A DNA stretch of 64,000 nt from Stenogyne calaminthoides. Lineage: Eukaryota; Streptophyta; Magnoliopsida; Lamiales; Lamiaceae. Positions 20,074 through 32,235 of the stretch are shown piece after piece. Position numbers and translations under genes: made by a program. The notes below the pieces were generated by a model. It did no database searches. It saw only the letters and a program-made list of their open reading frames with translations, and had not been told where the DNA came from. The stretch covers positions 30,017,667 through 30,081,666 of the forward strand of contig JBBCBC010000007.1 of NCBI GenBank assembly GCA_037126765.1, in the 5' to 3' direction. The stretch's first letter is position 1. Each line of letters opens with the position of its first letter.

Positions 20074-23000
20074 ATGACAACTTCACGAGCAACCCCTCAA
20101 GTGTGCAACTATGCCTCCATGGTAAAGGAGATTGTTGATGAAAAGTATGTAGATTTTACCACAACAACAGATCCTGAATCAGTGGAGATATTAGACTATC
20201 TTCATCAGAGTGGACTGGAGCAGTTATGTTACAGGCATCTGGATCCCGTCGCTATAATCAAATCCTTGGAGTTGCTAAGGAATTAAAAGAGACAGACAAC
20301 AAGGAGTTGTATTCATTTGTTGGAGAAACACGGATCGATGTATCTAATGCTAATCTACAAAGGATATTTTCACTCCCAGCAGGCAGGAACGCCCCAGACG
20401 AGTTCACAGATGGGATGACTGATAAAAAATATCTGCAACAAGTCCTTCTGAGACCAGCAAACAAGCACAACATCACCAATGTCAAAGCCCCATTCCTGAA
20501 GAGGAAATATAGATTACTCTTTGAGATTGTCTCAAAGGTAATCCTGGGGATCGCCTTCAGTCCTGACACCGTAACACAACAGAAGATCAATGTTATGGCT
20601 GCCATCATTGAGAAGGCACAGGACATGAACTGGCTTGGTCTATTCAAACACCTATTGCTGCAAGAGACAGACAAGTTCGTGATTGATGAGCACAATCAGG
20701 TGGTGCTATCAAAGAAGGTCTGCAACATACACAAGGTGTCCCTGATCCTTGCTGACAAAATTCTAGATTACAGATGGTCAGAGCAAGGAAGGAAGCCATA
20801 CCTGCCTAAGTTCAAAGCCATTCTGTGTAAGAATGAACAGCTGACCGGCCAACCAGATGATGATCCTACTCCCTATGTGCCCAAAAAAAAAGAAGGCCAA
20901 AGCTCAAGCCTCATCTGTGTAGTCTGAAGTACAGAAAAGGGTTGTCAAGAGAAAGCAGCCTGCCACAAAGCCAGCTAGGCAAGTTGAGGAGGCAACAGAG
21001 AAAAGGCAAAGGAAGCTGACCTGCATGCTTCAGAAGAAGACTGGAATGCCTTCTGGAGGTCTTCAGAATGAAGACAGTGATGTGGAGATCCTAGAGTCTG
21101 GTGAGGATCATCCTGCTGAACGGTTGTTGGAGATTACTGGTGGAGAGGCTATTGTGGGCTCTGAACACACAGTCAGTACAGGCATGGAGCTGATTACTGT
21201 AGAGGGAGAAGGTCGATATGAGGAGGAGGAGCAGATGGAGGAAGCACAGGATGAGTCAGAACCATCAGATTCTACTCACCTGAGTTCTCTGTTCAAAGGT
21301 AGAGAGGCCACCCAATTTACCCAGATCACCTACCCCCATATCCAAATCACCTTCACCAACAGCCTAGAAAACACCCTCACCTGAACTACAGCCCCCACAA
21401 CCCACAACCAGTAAACCACAAACTCCCACACCCTCTCCTGCTCAGAAACCCGCTCAAGAGGAGCAAACAGCAGATGAAAGCGAGGACATGTTTGTCTCGG
21501 TCTCTCACAATCCATTCAACAAGAATACCCTCCTCGAATCGCCTGAACAAGAACACTCTACCGTGTATTTTTTGCGAAGTCATGTGAGTGCTTTTCTGGA
21601 CCAGAACTTCCCAGAGCTAATCAATCATCCTGGGATCATAAAGCAAATGGAAGAGATTATCTTCTGGAGGGACATCAGACTCAAGGACATTGAAGACTTT
21701 CTGATATTGATGGAAGCCTTGGAGTCTGATTACTTCGTTGACTTGGAAAAGAGGGCAAAGCAGAATGACGGTGTATCCAGTGCAGCAGAATTAGCCTCAG
21801 ACGAAGACATCAGATGGCTGGTACACCAGAAGTTGGGCATAGCTGAAGAAGAGGAAGACCTTGCTCATGATTACATTGAGTATGAGCAAGCTGCCGATGA
21901 ACCAGTCAAGGGTGCTGTAGATGAGACCCTAACTGGCGAGGCTTCAACATCTGATCAGGTTGTTACCCTTTCTACCGAAACCCTAGAGCTAATTTCGAAG
22001 ACTATTCAAGATGGGGTCAAGACATCTGTCGATCAACAATTCAACACGCTAACTCAGACCCTGATGGACATATTTAGAGAGGAGCAACGAGCCTTGGTTG
22101 AGGCCAAAAGGAAACTAACAATTGAGAAGCTGCTGCATATGCATGATCAGATATCTAAGACAATGATGAATCGCATTAATCCACTATCAGATAAGCTTAC
22201 AGTAGAAGTCTCCATTCTATCCGACATCGGAACCCTTCTGGAAAGCATTTACTCCTCATTGGAGAAGACAGACATAAGCCTTGATGCTGTTTGGAGAAGA
22301 CTGGAAGGCTCCATCAGCAAGGCCCAGAAGGCTCTAGAGTCCGTTCTAAATCGTGTAATGGGACCGCAACCCACACCTTCAACAGTTCAGATCACCCCTC
22401 TTGCCGTAGAAGAGCTTAAGGATGAGATGTTAAAGAAATTCAATACCTTGAACATTAGAATAACAAACCTTTTTGGTGCAACCAAAAAGGGGGAAGAGGT
22501 AAGATCAGAAGAATAGCAAGAGGAACCAGAAAAACACGTTGAGTCATTTGGTCATGGTCTGCTGAGGCTCCTGACACGGAGCTTGCTGAGATGTTCCAAT
22601 CGATTGAAGAACACAACAGGTTATTAGATAGTCAAGACAAGGCCATTACTGAACAGAAGTCCTCCCTTGGTGAGCTGATAACAAGGGTTGACAAGATTGA
22701 AGACTTCTCTTCGACTGTTCAGAAAAGATTTGATTCGGAGGATCAGGAAAAAAAGTCTTGAACTGGCAAAGAAACTGTAGGAAGAGGATACTGCCGAGAC
22801 AAAAGCTGAGGAGAGAAAGTTGCAGAAAGCCAAGCAAGTGAAGAGGCAAATCAAGAAGCCAATCGTGACCCGTTCTCAATCACAGATGACAGCTGCAGAA
22901 AAAGAAGAACATCAGATGAGACAGGGGGTCATCGAAACAACTATTAAGAAGAAGAAGCTTGCTGAAGCTGCCGGACTGAGCCGAACTTATGTCAGACGAC

Positions 23001-23452
23001 AAAATAAGAAGGCAGCAATAGCAGAAGAGATGGATTGGGAAGAGCGAGTGTTTCCTGAAGAGGTTGAAGGAATTCTGGTAGCTCGACAGGACTTGATTCC
23101 AGAATGGACAAGAATCAAGGTCGACTGGCTTAGCGATGTCTACATCCTGCAAAAGATACCAAAACACTCAGACCAAGGAGCATTCGACGCGGAGTTTCTG
23201 AACTGGTTGGAGATCAAGTACAAAAGATTCTGCAAGGTGGTAATGCATGAAGGAAAGATCATGTCTTTAATTCATTATGCACCTAGGATCGAAACGATAA
23301 TTCCGCTGCTCCGAGCTGATAAATCTCTTGACCCAGTCAAATTCAAGAAGCTCTTCTATGATTTTGCCAGAAGAGGAGATATAATTGAGAGAGAGAGAGA
23401 GATTGGAAGCTTTGCTACAGAGGATGTACAAGATTTTCGCCATTCCAGCTAA
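20074..23452 (+). pseudogene. Element B ORF3, divergent homologue of the A-family third gene
   Basis: Starts MTTSRATPQV. The first block ends at 20283 and the frame shifts near 20225-20280 to a block with KRKYRLLFEIVSKV, INVMAAIIEKAQDMNWLGLF and VCNIHKVSLILADK. These align by eye with LKPKYRVLLDIV, RLMAAIEDSP..FNWLQYL and ILHATKIAFIL of the A family, so the N-terminal domain is homologous although most residues differ. An acidic region (21025-21384), a coiled-coil-rich block (21488-22516, ending ATKKGEEV over an internal polypurine tract) and a basic C-terminal block (22820-23452) with WTRIKVDWL follow. Breaks are near 20270, 20925, 21384, 22516 and 22760. No signal peptide or membrane segment is evident and the function is unknown. 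Confidence 0.72.
22484..22496 (+). other. Internal polypurine tract within ORF3 (element B)
   Basis: AAAAAGGGGGAAG inside the codons for ATKKGEEV. Thirteen of its bases follow the true 3' tract at 23682 almost exactly, although B is only distantly related to the A family. Confidence 0.55.
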
Positions 23453-23681
23453 TCTCCAGAGATTCTCATTTTGAAGGAGTCAGAAGACCTTATCTTAGAT
23501 CCGATGATAGGTAATCTTTGTTTATCATTTCTTGTATGATGTAAACTTCAACACTTATCAATGAAATGAATTACCTTTCTGATCTTAAGACAACATTTCA
23601 TTGTCTTCTGATTTCTGTTGTTTATGTCATTTACATTTATTTAGTTATCTGTTTTTCTGAAGTTAATGTTTTGGTTCCATC
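23453..23681 (+). other. Element B ORF3 3' region with stem-loop
   Basis: T-rich 3' region with CTTGTATGATGTAAAC and ATCAATGAAATG (about 23531-23570), polyadenylation-like. A stem-loop follows at 23587-23607: AAGACAA, loop CATTTCA, TTGTCTT. Relative to A, E and G the fifth pair is C-G rather than T-A. Confidence 0.55.
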
Positions 23682-23695
23682 AAAAAGGGGGAAAT
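23682..23695 (+). other. Polypurine tract of element B
   Basis: AAAAAGGGGGAAAT immediately before the 3' LTR TGTTGGG, identical to the tract of element A. Confidence 0.9.
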
Positions 23696-25241
23696 TGTTG
23701 GGATAATTTGTAGTTTTGATGGAAGTTCCAAAACAGTGTGTAATAGGACCAGTCAGACCAGTTAGCTGACTGATGATTTAAATATCAGATAGGATGACCA
23801 GCTGAGATGTATAGACAACTTATGTAGTAGATAGACCACATATTGAGAGGGAACTCAATATGTATAGGTTTATGTCGTGAAGAAGATCAGAAGACCAGAA
23901 GAGTCTGAAGACCAGAAGACCAGACGAGTCTGAAGATCAGAAGACCAGACGAGATCAGATAAGTCAGATGATCAGGTGAAGACATAAAGCTAAAGATCAG
24001 ATGACTACCAGAAGATCATGACCAGAAGACCTACATCAGAAGTATAAAGAAGAGTCTGTTAAGTTGTGCTAAGACAACATACATCAGAGGACTCAATCAG
24101 GTAGAATGATCAGTCTTATCTAATCAGGTCAGCTCACACCAGGTGACAACTGAAGATTTACCAACATACGATGTCAATCAGACAAGAAGAATTTCAACCT
24201 TAGTTGGTAAAGCAAATACTGAACAAGTGTACTAGTTAACCAATGAGAACGAGACACGTATGTACAGAGCTGACAATGCGGGATTCGGCGCTGCACAGTT
24301 AAATGGTTAGAAAGGACAAACATACATGCTTTCAGCCATGACGTCCCTGAAGCACGTTAAATCAAGCCTGTAAATCTACCAAAAATAGCCTGAAATTCAA
24401 ATTGCTCTCCAACGGCTCTTTAATTTCAAGGTCTATAAATATGAGATCAAACCTTCATAGTAAGGTTACGGAAATTATCATCAAGCTCAAGCTATCCGCA
24501 TTTTCCGCACGAAGAACAAAAAATCAAGAATATTTTCTAAGTGTTCATCCCATAGTTCTTAGCATAGAATTCTTATCCTTTAGCTTTATAGAATTCCAGT
24601 TGGAACACAACAAATCTTATACCCAGACCCACAAAGTTAGGTTAAGTTTGTTTACCAAGATTTCAAACTAGGGTTTCTAGTTTCTGATTTCTGGGGTTGG
24701 TTGAGTGAGAACTCTTGAAACATCTGATTGTACTGTGTTGTACTAACACATTAAACTAATTCCAAGTTGGTTAAGTTGGTGCCCCTGCTGATAGGGAAGA
24801 GTGGACGTAGGACAAGTTGTCCGAACCACTATAAAATTCTGGTGTGTCTTATCTGTTCTTATCTGCTTTACACTGTGCACACTACCTTGTTTTAACTTTA
24901 CATGCATATTCTGAGTCTGAATCAAATTTGCACCAAGCAATTGATCTGATCAGATTGACATTTTGTCATCTGATCTAAAACAGATCACTCAGAATCTGAT
25001 TTCAACAAACTGTTTTTTCACACGGGTTAACTTAGCTTCAACACATCAGTTAAACTGATAGACACCGAACTGATCTGCCCTCAGGCGATCAGTAAGTTGG
25101 ATATCTGTCCAAACTGATTCACACACACTCTGATTAGGCATACTTGCTATTCACACCTGATCTCACGCAAAAGTTTTCAGAAGTCTATTCACCCCTCCCC
25201 TCTAAACTTCTGCCCTCACGAAAACCCGTTCAGGACCTACA
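23696..25241 (+). repeat. Element B 3' LTR (1546 bp)
   Basis: TGTTGGGATAATT...GGACCTACA. It matches the solo LTR at 27233-28823 throughout: U3 minisatellite of GAAGACCAGA words (about 23880-23990), CTCTCCAACGGCTCTT (24405-24420), TATAAATA (24434-24441) and terminal segment. It is followed directly by gag of element C. Confidence 0.92.
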
Positions 25242-26482
25242 TTCTTAGATAAGGATAGTGATGATGTGTGCCTTGTTGCTATTAAGGAGGTAAATTCTTC
25301 TATCTCTGTTCCTGCTCCTACACAAGCACCTGAGTTTTCAAGTTCTTGTGTAAACAGTAATTTCGATCTGATGGGTTCTTTTGAGAGCATGATGAAAGAT
25401 TATTCTGTGCTACAAGAACTATTCATTGAAACTCAAGAGCAGAATGAGGAATTGATTGCTGATAATCTAAAGTGGAAAAACTCTAATACAACTGAGATCA
25501 CCTCTCAATTGATGGGAGTTACTGATGAACTGGATGTTCTGAAAGTCAACTCTCAGAGAAAGAGAAGCTGATAGTTATCCTAAATGGACAATTAGAGAAA
25601 TCCACTGAAGAAAATAAGCTAATCAAAACTGAATTCAATGACCTCTTTGAGAAACATGAAGCTCTAAATAAATGTGAAGATAGTCTGCGGAGAAAGTTAG
25701 CTCTATTGAATTCTGCATCTAGTGCAATAGATGAAATTCAGAGTTATCAAACACCTGCAACTATAAAGGCTGAATTAGACTATAATCCAAGGGGAACTTC
25801 ACAAGGTCAACTTAATGCTGCTTCAACTAGTGGCACTAAGATGGTTTTTGTAAAACCCGCGGTTCGTACTGATCTTCTAATTGAAGAACAACCACGAGTT
25901 TTAGACAAGGGTATATGACCTATGGTTTCAGAGAACCTGAAGGTTTAGAGTGGAAAGCCTAAACCTCAGGAAAAGGCTAGAAACCCTGAACACTCAGTAG
26001 GAAATCCTCAGGCTAGTACTTCAAAGTCTCAGGCCAAGAATACTGTCCTGAAGAAATCTGCACTGAAACCACAGAGGAATTTTCAGCAGAGAAACACTCA
26101 GCAGAGATATTCTCAGTTGAAAAGACCAAGTCCTCAGAACACTAAAGACCCCAATTTCAGTACAGAAGACCCAAACCCCACTTGCCTAAGGGTAAAGGTC
26201 CTCTGAACCCAAGTCAGTATAAACCTAGACCAGCTGCACCAAGGCGAAGCATCTGAACAAGAGGCCCGAACCCAAAAAGAACTCCAAGGCTCATGTTCAT
26301 GCTAAGGCTGGCACTCATACACTGGATACTGCCAAGGCTCAAGAGTGGTGAATGTGTATGTAGATGTTTATGGAAGACAAATTAGTCACTCTAAAGTAAT
26401 TAGAATTGTGAGGTAGATTTGGATTCCAAAAGGTACAACTAACCAAGTAGGACCCTACACCAAATGGGTACCTAAAGCCTGA
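25242..26482 (+). pseudogene. gag: Element C gag, C-terminal half
   Basis: Resumes directly after the B LTR within the acidic Ser/Asp stretch (DSDDVCLVAIKEVNSS), then the coiled coil (25380-25700) with LQELFIETQEQNEE, the SYQTPATIKAELDYNPRGTSQG linker and a Lys/Pro/Gln-rich tail, ending near KWVPKA and TGA at 26480-26482. Frameshifts near 25550 and 25700, and a TGA at 25916, break it. The capsid-like and zinc-knuckle parts lie upstream of element B, outside the window. Confidence 0.8.
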
Positions 26483-27232
26483 TTTTGTTTCAGGTAATGG
26501 AGTTGGGCACTGAGCTAAATAAAGATAACATAGCACTGATGAGTGGAGATGAAGTTGCACCTGCTGCATGGTATTTGGACAGTGGATGTTGGACAGACTG
26601 AAGGATATGGAACACTTGAAATTGACACTGTTCATATCCTTGGTGTATCTTATATGTCTGGTTTAAAGCATAACTTGATTTCTATCAGTCAATTCTGTGA
26701 TAAGGGATTCAATGTTGAGTTCTCAAAGAACTTATGTTATGTGAAAGATAATGTGTCACATCAAGTACTACTCACTAGTACTAGAAAAGGAAATGTGTAT
26801 ATTGCTGATTGGAGGTTAACTCCTATGGATACATGTCTAGTTGCTAAGAAAGCCATTGAGAGCAGTTGGTTATGGCACAAAAGACTGAATCACTTGAACT
26901 TCAAAACCCTGAACAAACTTGCAAGATTAGCACTTGTGAGAGGGTTACCAAATGAAGTTTTCAGTAAAGATCATGTCTGTGATGTTTGTCAGAAAGGCAA
27001 ACAGATAAGAGCATCATTCAAAAGCAAAGTAGAAGTGTCTACTGAAAGGATACTTCAATTGTTACATATGGATCTATTTGGTCCAGTAACACCTGTGAGC
27101 ACTAATGGCAGAAAATACACACTTGTAGCAGTTGATGACTACTCTAGATATACATGGGTCATATTCTTACTCAGTAAGAAAGAAACCCTGACAAAACTGC
27201 CTAAATTGCTAAAGAGACTCAGTAATGAAAAG
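26483..27232 (+). pseudogene. pol: Element C protease and integrase N-terminal part
   Basis: The protease motif AAWYLDSGC is present (about 26565-26590), but the next roughly 100 bp are deleted, joining it to GQTEGYGTLE. The deletion lies between two GGACAG repeats, which suggests slippage or microhomology-mediated loss. The frame then stays open through the pre-integrase zinc site (LWHKRLNHLNF, HVCDVCQKGK) and the integrase core start (HMDLFGPVTP, VDDYSRYTWV), until the solo LTR at 27233. Confidence 0.85.
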
Positions 27233-28823
27233 TGTTGGGAAATTTGTATTTAGTTTTGATGGAAGTTCCAAAACAGTTTTTAAAAGGACTAGTCAGACCT
27301 TTTAGCTGACTGATGACTTAGAATCAGGATATGATGACCAGCTGAAATGTATAGACAGTTGATGTATAATATTGGTCACATATTGAGGGGGAACTCAATA
27401 TGTATAGGTCAGAAGATCAGAAGACAAGTTGAGGTCAGAAGATCAGAAGACCAGTTGAGGTAAGAAGATCAGAAGACCAGATGAGGTCAGAAGATAAGTC
27501 AAGTCAGAAGACCAGACGAAGTCAAATGATCAGGTGAAGACATGAAGCTCAAGTTCAGAAGACCTGAAGATCAGAAGACTACCAGAAGAACAAGACCAGA
27601 AGACCTACATCAGTCGAGTCTACTAAGTTGAGCTAAGATGGCTTGCATCTGAAGACTCTACCAGGTAGACTGATCAGTTTTATCTGATCAGGTCAGCTCA
27701 CACCAGGTGTCAACTGATGTTGCACCAAGTCATACATTGTTGATCAGAACAAGAAGAATGTCAACTTTAGTTGGTAGAACAAACACTGAAAAGTGTACTT
27801 ATTAACCAATGAGATCGAGACACGTATGTACGGAGCTGACAATGCGGGATTCGGCGCTGCAGAGTCAAACAGCTAGGAAGGACAAACATGCACACTTTCG
27901 GCTATACCATTCCTGACGCACGTCACATCAATCCTGCAACCTACCAAAAATAGTCTGAAATTCAAATTGCTCTCCAACGGCTCTTTGATTTCGAGGTCTA
28001 TAAATATGGGATCACTCTTCATAGTGAAGACACGAAAAATTATCATCAAGCTCAAGCTACAACAAAATTTCCGCACGAAGAACACAAAATTCAAGTTTAT
28101 TTTCTAAGTGTTCATCCTATTGTTCTTAGCATAGAAATCTCATCCTTTAGCTTTAGGCTACATAAACACTAGGATAGATTTCCAGTTGGAACAACAACAA
28201 ATCTTTACCCAAACCCAAAAGTTAGGTTAAGTTTGTTTTGCAAGATTTCAGACTAGAGTTTCTAGTTCTGATTTCTGGGATCGGTTGAGTGAGAACTCTC
28301 TAAACATCTGTTGGTTGTACTGTGTTGGACTAACACAATAAACTAAGTCCAGTTGGTTAGTTGGTGCCCCTTGTGATAGGGAAGAGTGGACGTAAGACTG
28401 GTTGTCTGAACCACTATAAAAATCTTGTGTGTATTTACTTGCTCTTAACTGCTTTACACTACTGCACACAACTTGGTTTAAACTGCATACATATTCTGAG
28501 TTAGGATCAGTCTGCATCAAGCAACTGATCTGATCAGTTTGACACTTTAGTCATCTGATTGAAAACAGACTGCAGAATCTGATTTCTTAAAACTGGTTTT
28601 TCACACGGGTTAGAATCTAGCTTCCGCACATCAGTTAAACTGATAAACACCTAACTGATCTGCCATCAGGCGATCAGTAAGTTGGATATCAGTCCAAACT
28701 GATTCATCCACACTCTGATCAGGCAACCTGCTTTCACACCTGATCTTGCACGAAAAGTTTTCAGAAGTCTATTCACCCATCCCCTCTAGACTTCTGCCCT
28801 CACAAACCCGTTCGGGACCTACA
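27233..28823 (+). mobile_element. Solo LTR of the B family (1591 bp)
   Basis: TGTTGGGAAATTTG...GGACCTACA, flanked by perfect 5-bp duplications aaaag (27228-27232 and 28824-28828). Removing it restores the integrase reading order on either side. It resembles the B 3' LTR along its whole length, including TATAAATA at 27999-28006. A solo LTR with intact duplication is the product of LTR-LTR recombination within one element. Confidence 0.95.
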
Positions 28824-28828
28824 AAAAG

Positions 28829-30181
28829 AATATGAGTGTGGTCAAAATCAAACCAGATAAAGATACTGAATTTATCAACCATAGTATATCTGATTATTGT
28901 GCAGCAAATGGAATAACTCATGAAACATCAGTTGCAAGGACCCCACAACAGAATGGTGTTGCTAAAAGAAAAAAATAGGACACTGAAAGAAGCTGTAAGA
29001 ACAATGATTGCTGAAGCTGATATTCCTAAAAGATTTTGGGCTGAAGCTATCAATACTGCATGCTACTCTCAGGACAGATCCATGCTGACAAAGAACCAAG
29101 GAAAAACACAATATGAACTATGGAATAAAAGGAAGCCTCTTGTTTCTTTCTTTCATTTGTTTGGTTGTAAGTGTTTCATTCATAATAATGGTAAAGATAA
29201 GTTGAAAACTTTTGATAGCAAAGCTGATGAAGGAATATTATTGGGATATTCTGAAGTCAGTAAAGACTCCAGAGTCTACAACTGTAGGACCCTTATTGTG
29301 GAAGAAACACCTCATGTTGTGTTTGATAAGTCTACTTGTGTTCATAGAAAACATGAATCTGACTCAGGAGAATTAACCAAGATAATCGCCAGATTAAGCC
29401 TGAAGAAAAAAATTGCTGAAAAATCATCCAACGAACCTGAAAAGAAACCAATCACCTTCTATGAATGGAGTGAAACTGACTAAGAAAATGATACTCAGGA
29501 TGAAAATACTCAGGCTGGTGAAACTCAGAACAATGCATCTCCACTAAAGGAAAGCCAGCACACTGGAGCTGAACCACTTGAACTGACCCCAGTCCAACAT
29601 CAAGTAAGTAATGCCGATGAAGATGTGGTCACAGCTGAGGCAAACTCTGAATCTATCAACCAAGGGGGAACAAATGTCTCTGACAATGTTCTGAATGGAA
29701 TTTTCCCTGAGGAAGATGATTCCCTTTCTCCTTTCTTGTTGTTTCTTGAATTTAATGATATACCTGAAACTAACATTTCTGATAATGAGGATACCACTGA
29801 AGGGGGAACATCAAGAAGATCTTGGCTAGATAGCCACCCTTCAAGTCAGATAGTTGGTGATCCATCAGAAGGTGTTAAGACTAGAAGGTTCCATGGAGAA
29901 AATGTTTTGTTCTGTTGCTTCCTATCAGAGAAAGAACCTACTGAGATTGAAGAAGCTCTTCAAGATTCTTTTTGGATTTCTGCTATGCAAGAAGAATTGA
30001 ATCAGTTCACTAGGAATGAAGTTTGGGAGTTAGTAGATAGACCAAAGAAGCACAATGTGATTGGAACAAAGTGGGTATTAAAAAACAAAAGAGATGAGAA
30101 CAATGCCATTGTAAGAAATAAGGCAAGACTAGTTGCACAAGGTTATTCCCAAGAAGAAGGCTTGGACTATGATGAAACCTT
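28829..30181 (+). pseudogene. pol: Element C integrase C-terminal part and RT N-terminal part
   Basis: Begins in the integrase core (VVKIKPDKDTEF). An extra A in the poly-A run near 28970 shifts the frame, after which 28920-30181 is one frame with a single stop (TAA-type, 29481-29483). It includes the C-terminal integrase (KRFWAEAINTACYSQ, FHLFGCKCFIHNNG, LLGYSEVSKDSR), an acidic linker with TEGGTSRRSW, and the RT start (EEALQDSFW, VIGTKWVLKNKRDENN, GYSQEEGLDYDETF). RT is then truncated by S2, before the catalytic residues. Confidence 0.88.
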
Positions 30182-31080
30182 TGTTGGAAAATAAGGGGTG
30201 CCCAGATCTATTCGAGATAAATTTAAATACATATTTAAATTAATTAATTAATTACTAACATGAATTAATCCTAAATCAATTCAACATAATAATTAATAAG
30301 CAAATAAACAACATGCGTACATATAATCCACGTAAATCCTAAGCATGCAGAATCTAGGAGTTACGATATTACATACCTCTTGTAGAGACAACCGTTGAGA
30401 CGATGGATCAACCCAAAGTGCCTTCTCAAATATGTCCCAAGTCCACGAACGTAATCTGGTGGGAGGATTGTCAACGAACGATTTTAATTTAAAGGAGAAA
30501 TATAAAAATATTTGCCACCACTTTTGTGGATTTCTAATTTTTCCAACACATGGAATTGCACACTCACAATTGAAGTTTTTCGAAAATACACAGTCTGTCG
30601 ACGTTTCAAAATATTTGATATTTTGTCGACGCTAATATTTTTCCGAAAAATCAAATTTTGTGTTGTGTTGGGGATGAAAAATTCACCCCCTATTTATAAG
30701 ACAAGGGGGGGGGACGAAAATTAGGTCTAGTTGGGCATTGGGAAATTTCCTTGCTTCTTCCTCAAGATACAATCTAGAATATATCCAATATATTATATTT
30801 CCCAAAATATCTCCCAACAAAATCTTCTCCTCCCTTCTTGTCCATTATTTTTGAAAATATCAAATAAAATAGGGAAGAAATAAGATCTTTTTCCTTTCTT
30901 GAATTTATGGGATAAACTTGTATCTCAAGAATACTTATTCCATAAGATCTTTCCAAGAAAATCAAGAAAAAATATTTTCTCTCTCCTACCTATTTTTTTC
31001 GAAAATAATTAGGAAAAATAGGCTATAATATTTTCTTCTCCTTTTCATTAATTGGACTTTAATTTGGGCTATTTGAGGGG
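30182..31080 (+). mobile_element. S2: left part of an LTR related to S1
   Basis: Starts TGTTGGAAAATAAGG in the RT codons for DETF; the presumed target duplication is acctt (30177-30181). GCCCAGATCTATTC, the following ATTTAAATA/TTAATTAAT tract, GCATGAATTAATCCT-type words and the leader CCTCTTGT/ACGTACC region parallel S1. The element is interrupted at 31080 by D, and its right part lies outside the window, so solo or full-length status is unknown. No coding sequence. Confidence 0.75.
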
Positions 31081-32235
31081 TGTTGGTCCTGGTGCAAATG
31101 AGTCTTACACGTGTATGAGGGGGGGGGGAATACACGTGTTCAGTGATTTTTAAAATCTTTTCTTTACTGAGATCAGAAGGGTCAGGATGTCCTGAGAATT
31201 TTGCCCTGAGAAGCACAAATTGCCCTAAGTCAAAGTCTCATCGAGATGTGATCCCGAAAGCGACTTTTCAAGAGTAAGATTAGCCCAACTGATTATGAGT
31301 TTTATCAGAGTTCCTTGAGAAGCTCGGATCAGATAATTATCTTACTGAATACTCAGTAGAGTAAATTCAGTTTAGTAACTATCTGTTCTAGCTAATCAAG
31401 AGTGAGGAATGTGTTGACCCTAAGTTTATACTCGTTTTATCTTGCTGAAAATCATTTCCTTAGTAAAACAGTGGTTAAGGCTGTGATCAAGTTTGATGCA
31501 AGTTCAGTGGATTGTCTCCAACTGAATGTCAGGAAAATCAGTATGCTTTTAGTGAAAATATGCAACAGATAAAATGCAATACAGAAAGCAAACAACACCG
31601 CAAATTATAGTGGTTCAGAGGCAAAGTTCCTACGTCCACTCTCTTTGATCTTCAGAGAAATTCCTTAACACACTATCACCTAAAGTTTTCAGGCTGAACG
31701 CAACAGCTTACTAACTTTTCTACCCTGAGTTTTCTAGCTGATTACTGCAGCTTACTAACTCAACACACACAAGTTTTCAGACTACCACAAGTAGCTTACT
31801 AACTTCTCCTCTAGAGTTTTCTGGTTGAACTCAACTGCAGCTTACTCACTCTTTACAACTCTTTCTTACCAACAAACACACACACACACTCAAACTACCT
31901 AATAATAGGGTTTGGGTTTGGGTTAGTTTCCAACTAGGGTGAGATATCTTTTACAATAAGAACAAATGCAAAGGCTAGGATATCTCTACTAAGCTTTGGA
32001 TATGTAACAATTCTAGGCTTAGTGAAATGAGCTCTCTTCAATGTGAAACACTTGGGAAATCTTAGGTTTTTCGAGTGCTTCAATTTGCAAGAATACTAAT
32101 GAGCTCTGGAGTTGCTTTGATTTCCCGCAACCTTTCAATGGTGAAGGTCACTGGTATTTATAGGCAACTTACCAAGGTCACTCTTGAAAAACTATCCGTT
32201 GGAAGAGATAGTATCAAGGGTTTCCTCTTTTGGTT
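31081..32235 (-). repeat. Element D 3' LTR, truncated and fused to ORF3
   Basis: In plus-strand coordinates it starts TGTTGGTCCTGG (the LTR 3' end reversed), then the G-box hairpin (31107-31139, loop with a run of G), the 45-bp repeats (about 31690-31860) and the reversed TATA box (32155-32162). Just upstream of the TATA (CTATCCGTTGG, GTTTCCTC) it jumps at about 32235 into ORF3 codons, so the upstream U3, polypurine tract and ORF3 3' end are deleted. Confidence 0.88.
31107..31139 (-). promoter_or_regulatory. CACGTG hairpin with poly-G loop (element D LTR)
   Basis: ACACGTGTAT (31107-31116) and ATACACGTGT (31130-31139) form a perfect 10-bp inverted repeat around a 13-nt loop that is almost all G on the plus strand. 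Confidence 0.65.

Larger units (their letters stand above)
1..25241 (+). mobile_element. Element B: Sirevirus-type copia retrotransposon, 5' end outside window, interrupted by element A
   Basis: The internal region runs 1-3284 and resumes at 19333-23695, followed by the 3' LTR at 23696-25241. Element A sits in the spacer between pol and ORF3 with the 5-bp duplication cctac, which proves that the two halves belong together. After 25241 the sequence switches within a few bases to the gag of element C (compare 6478-6515), so B is inserted in C. Its 5' LTR and gag lie left of the window. LTR and ORF3 are clearly different from the A/C/D/E/F/G family, so B is a second Sirevirus family. Confidence 0.88.
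25242..30181 (+). mobile_element. Element C: A-family copia remnant split by insertions
   Basis: Oldest visible host element of the left half. Its 5' part is outside the window, beyond element B. From 25242 it continues gag, protease and integrase, is interrupted by the B-family solo LTR (27233-28823), resumes in the integrase core at 28829, and is cut in RT at 30181 by S2. The rest of RT, RNase H, ORF3 and the 3' LTR are not seen and should lie to the right of the window. Confidence 0.85.
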
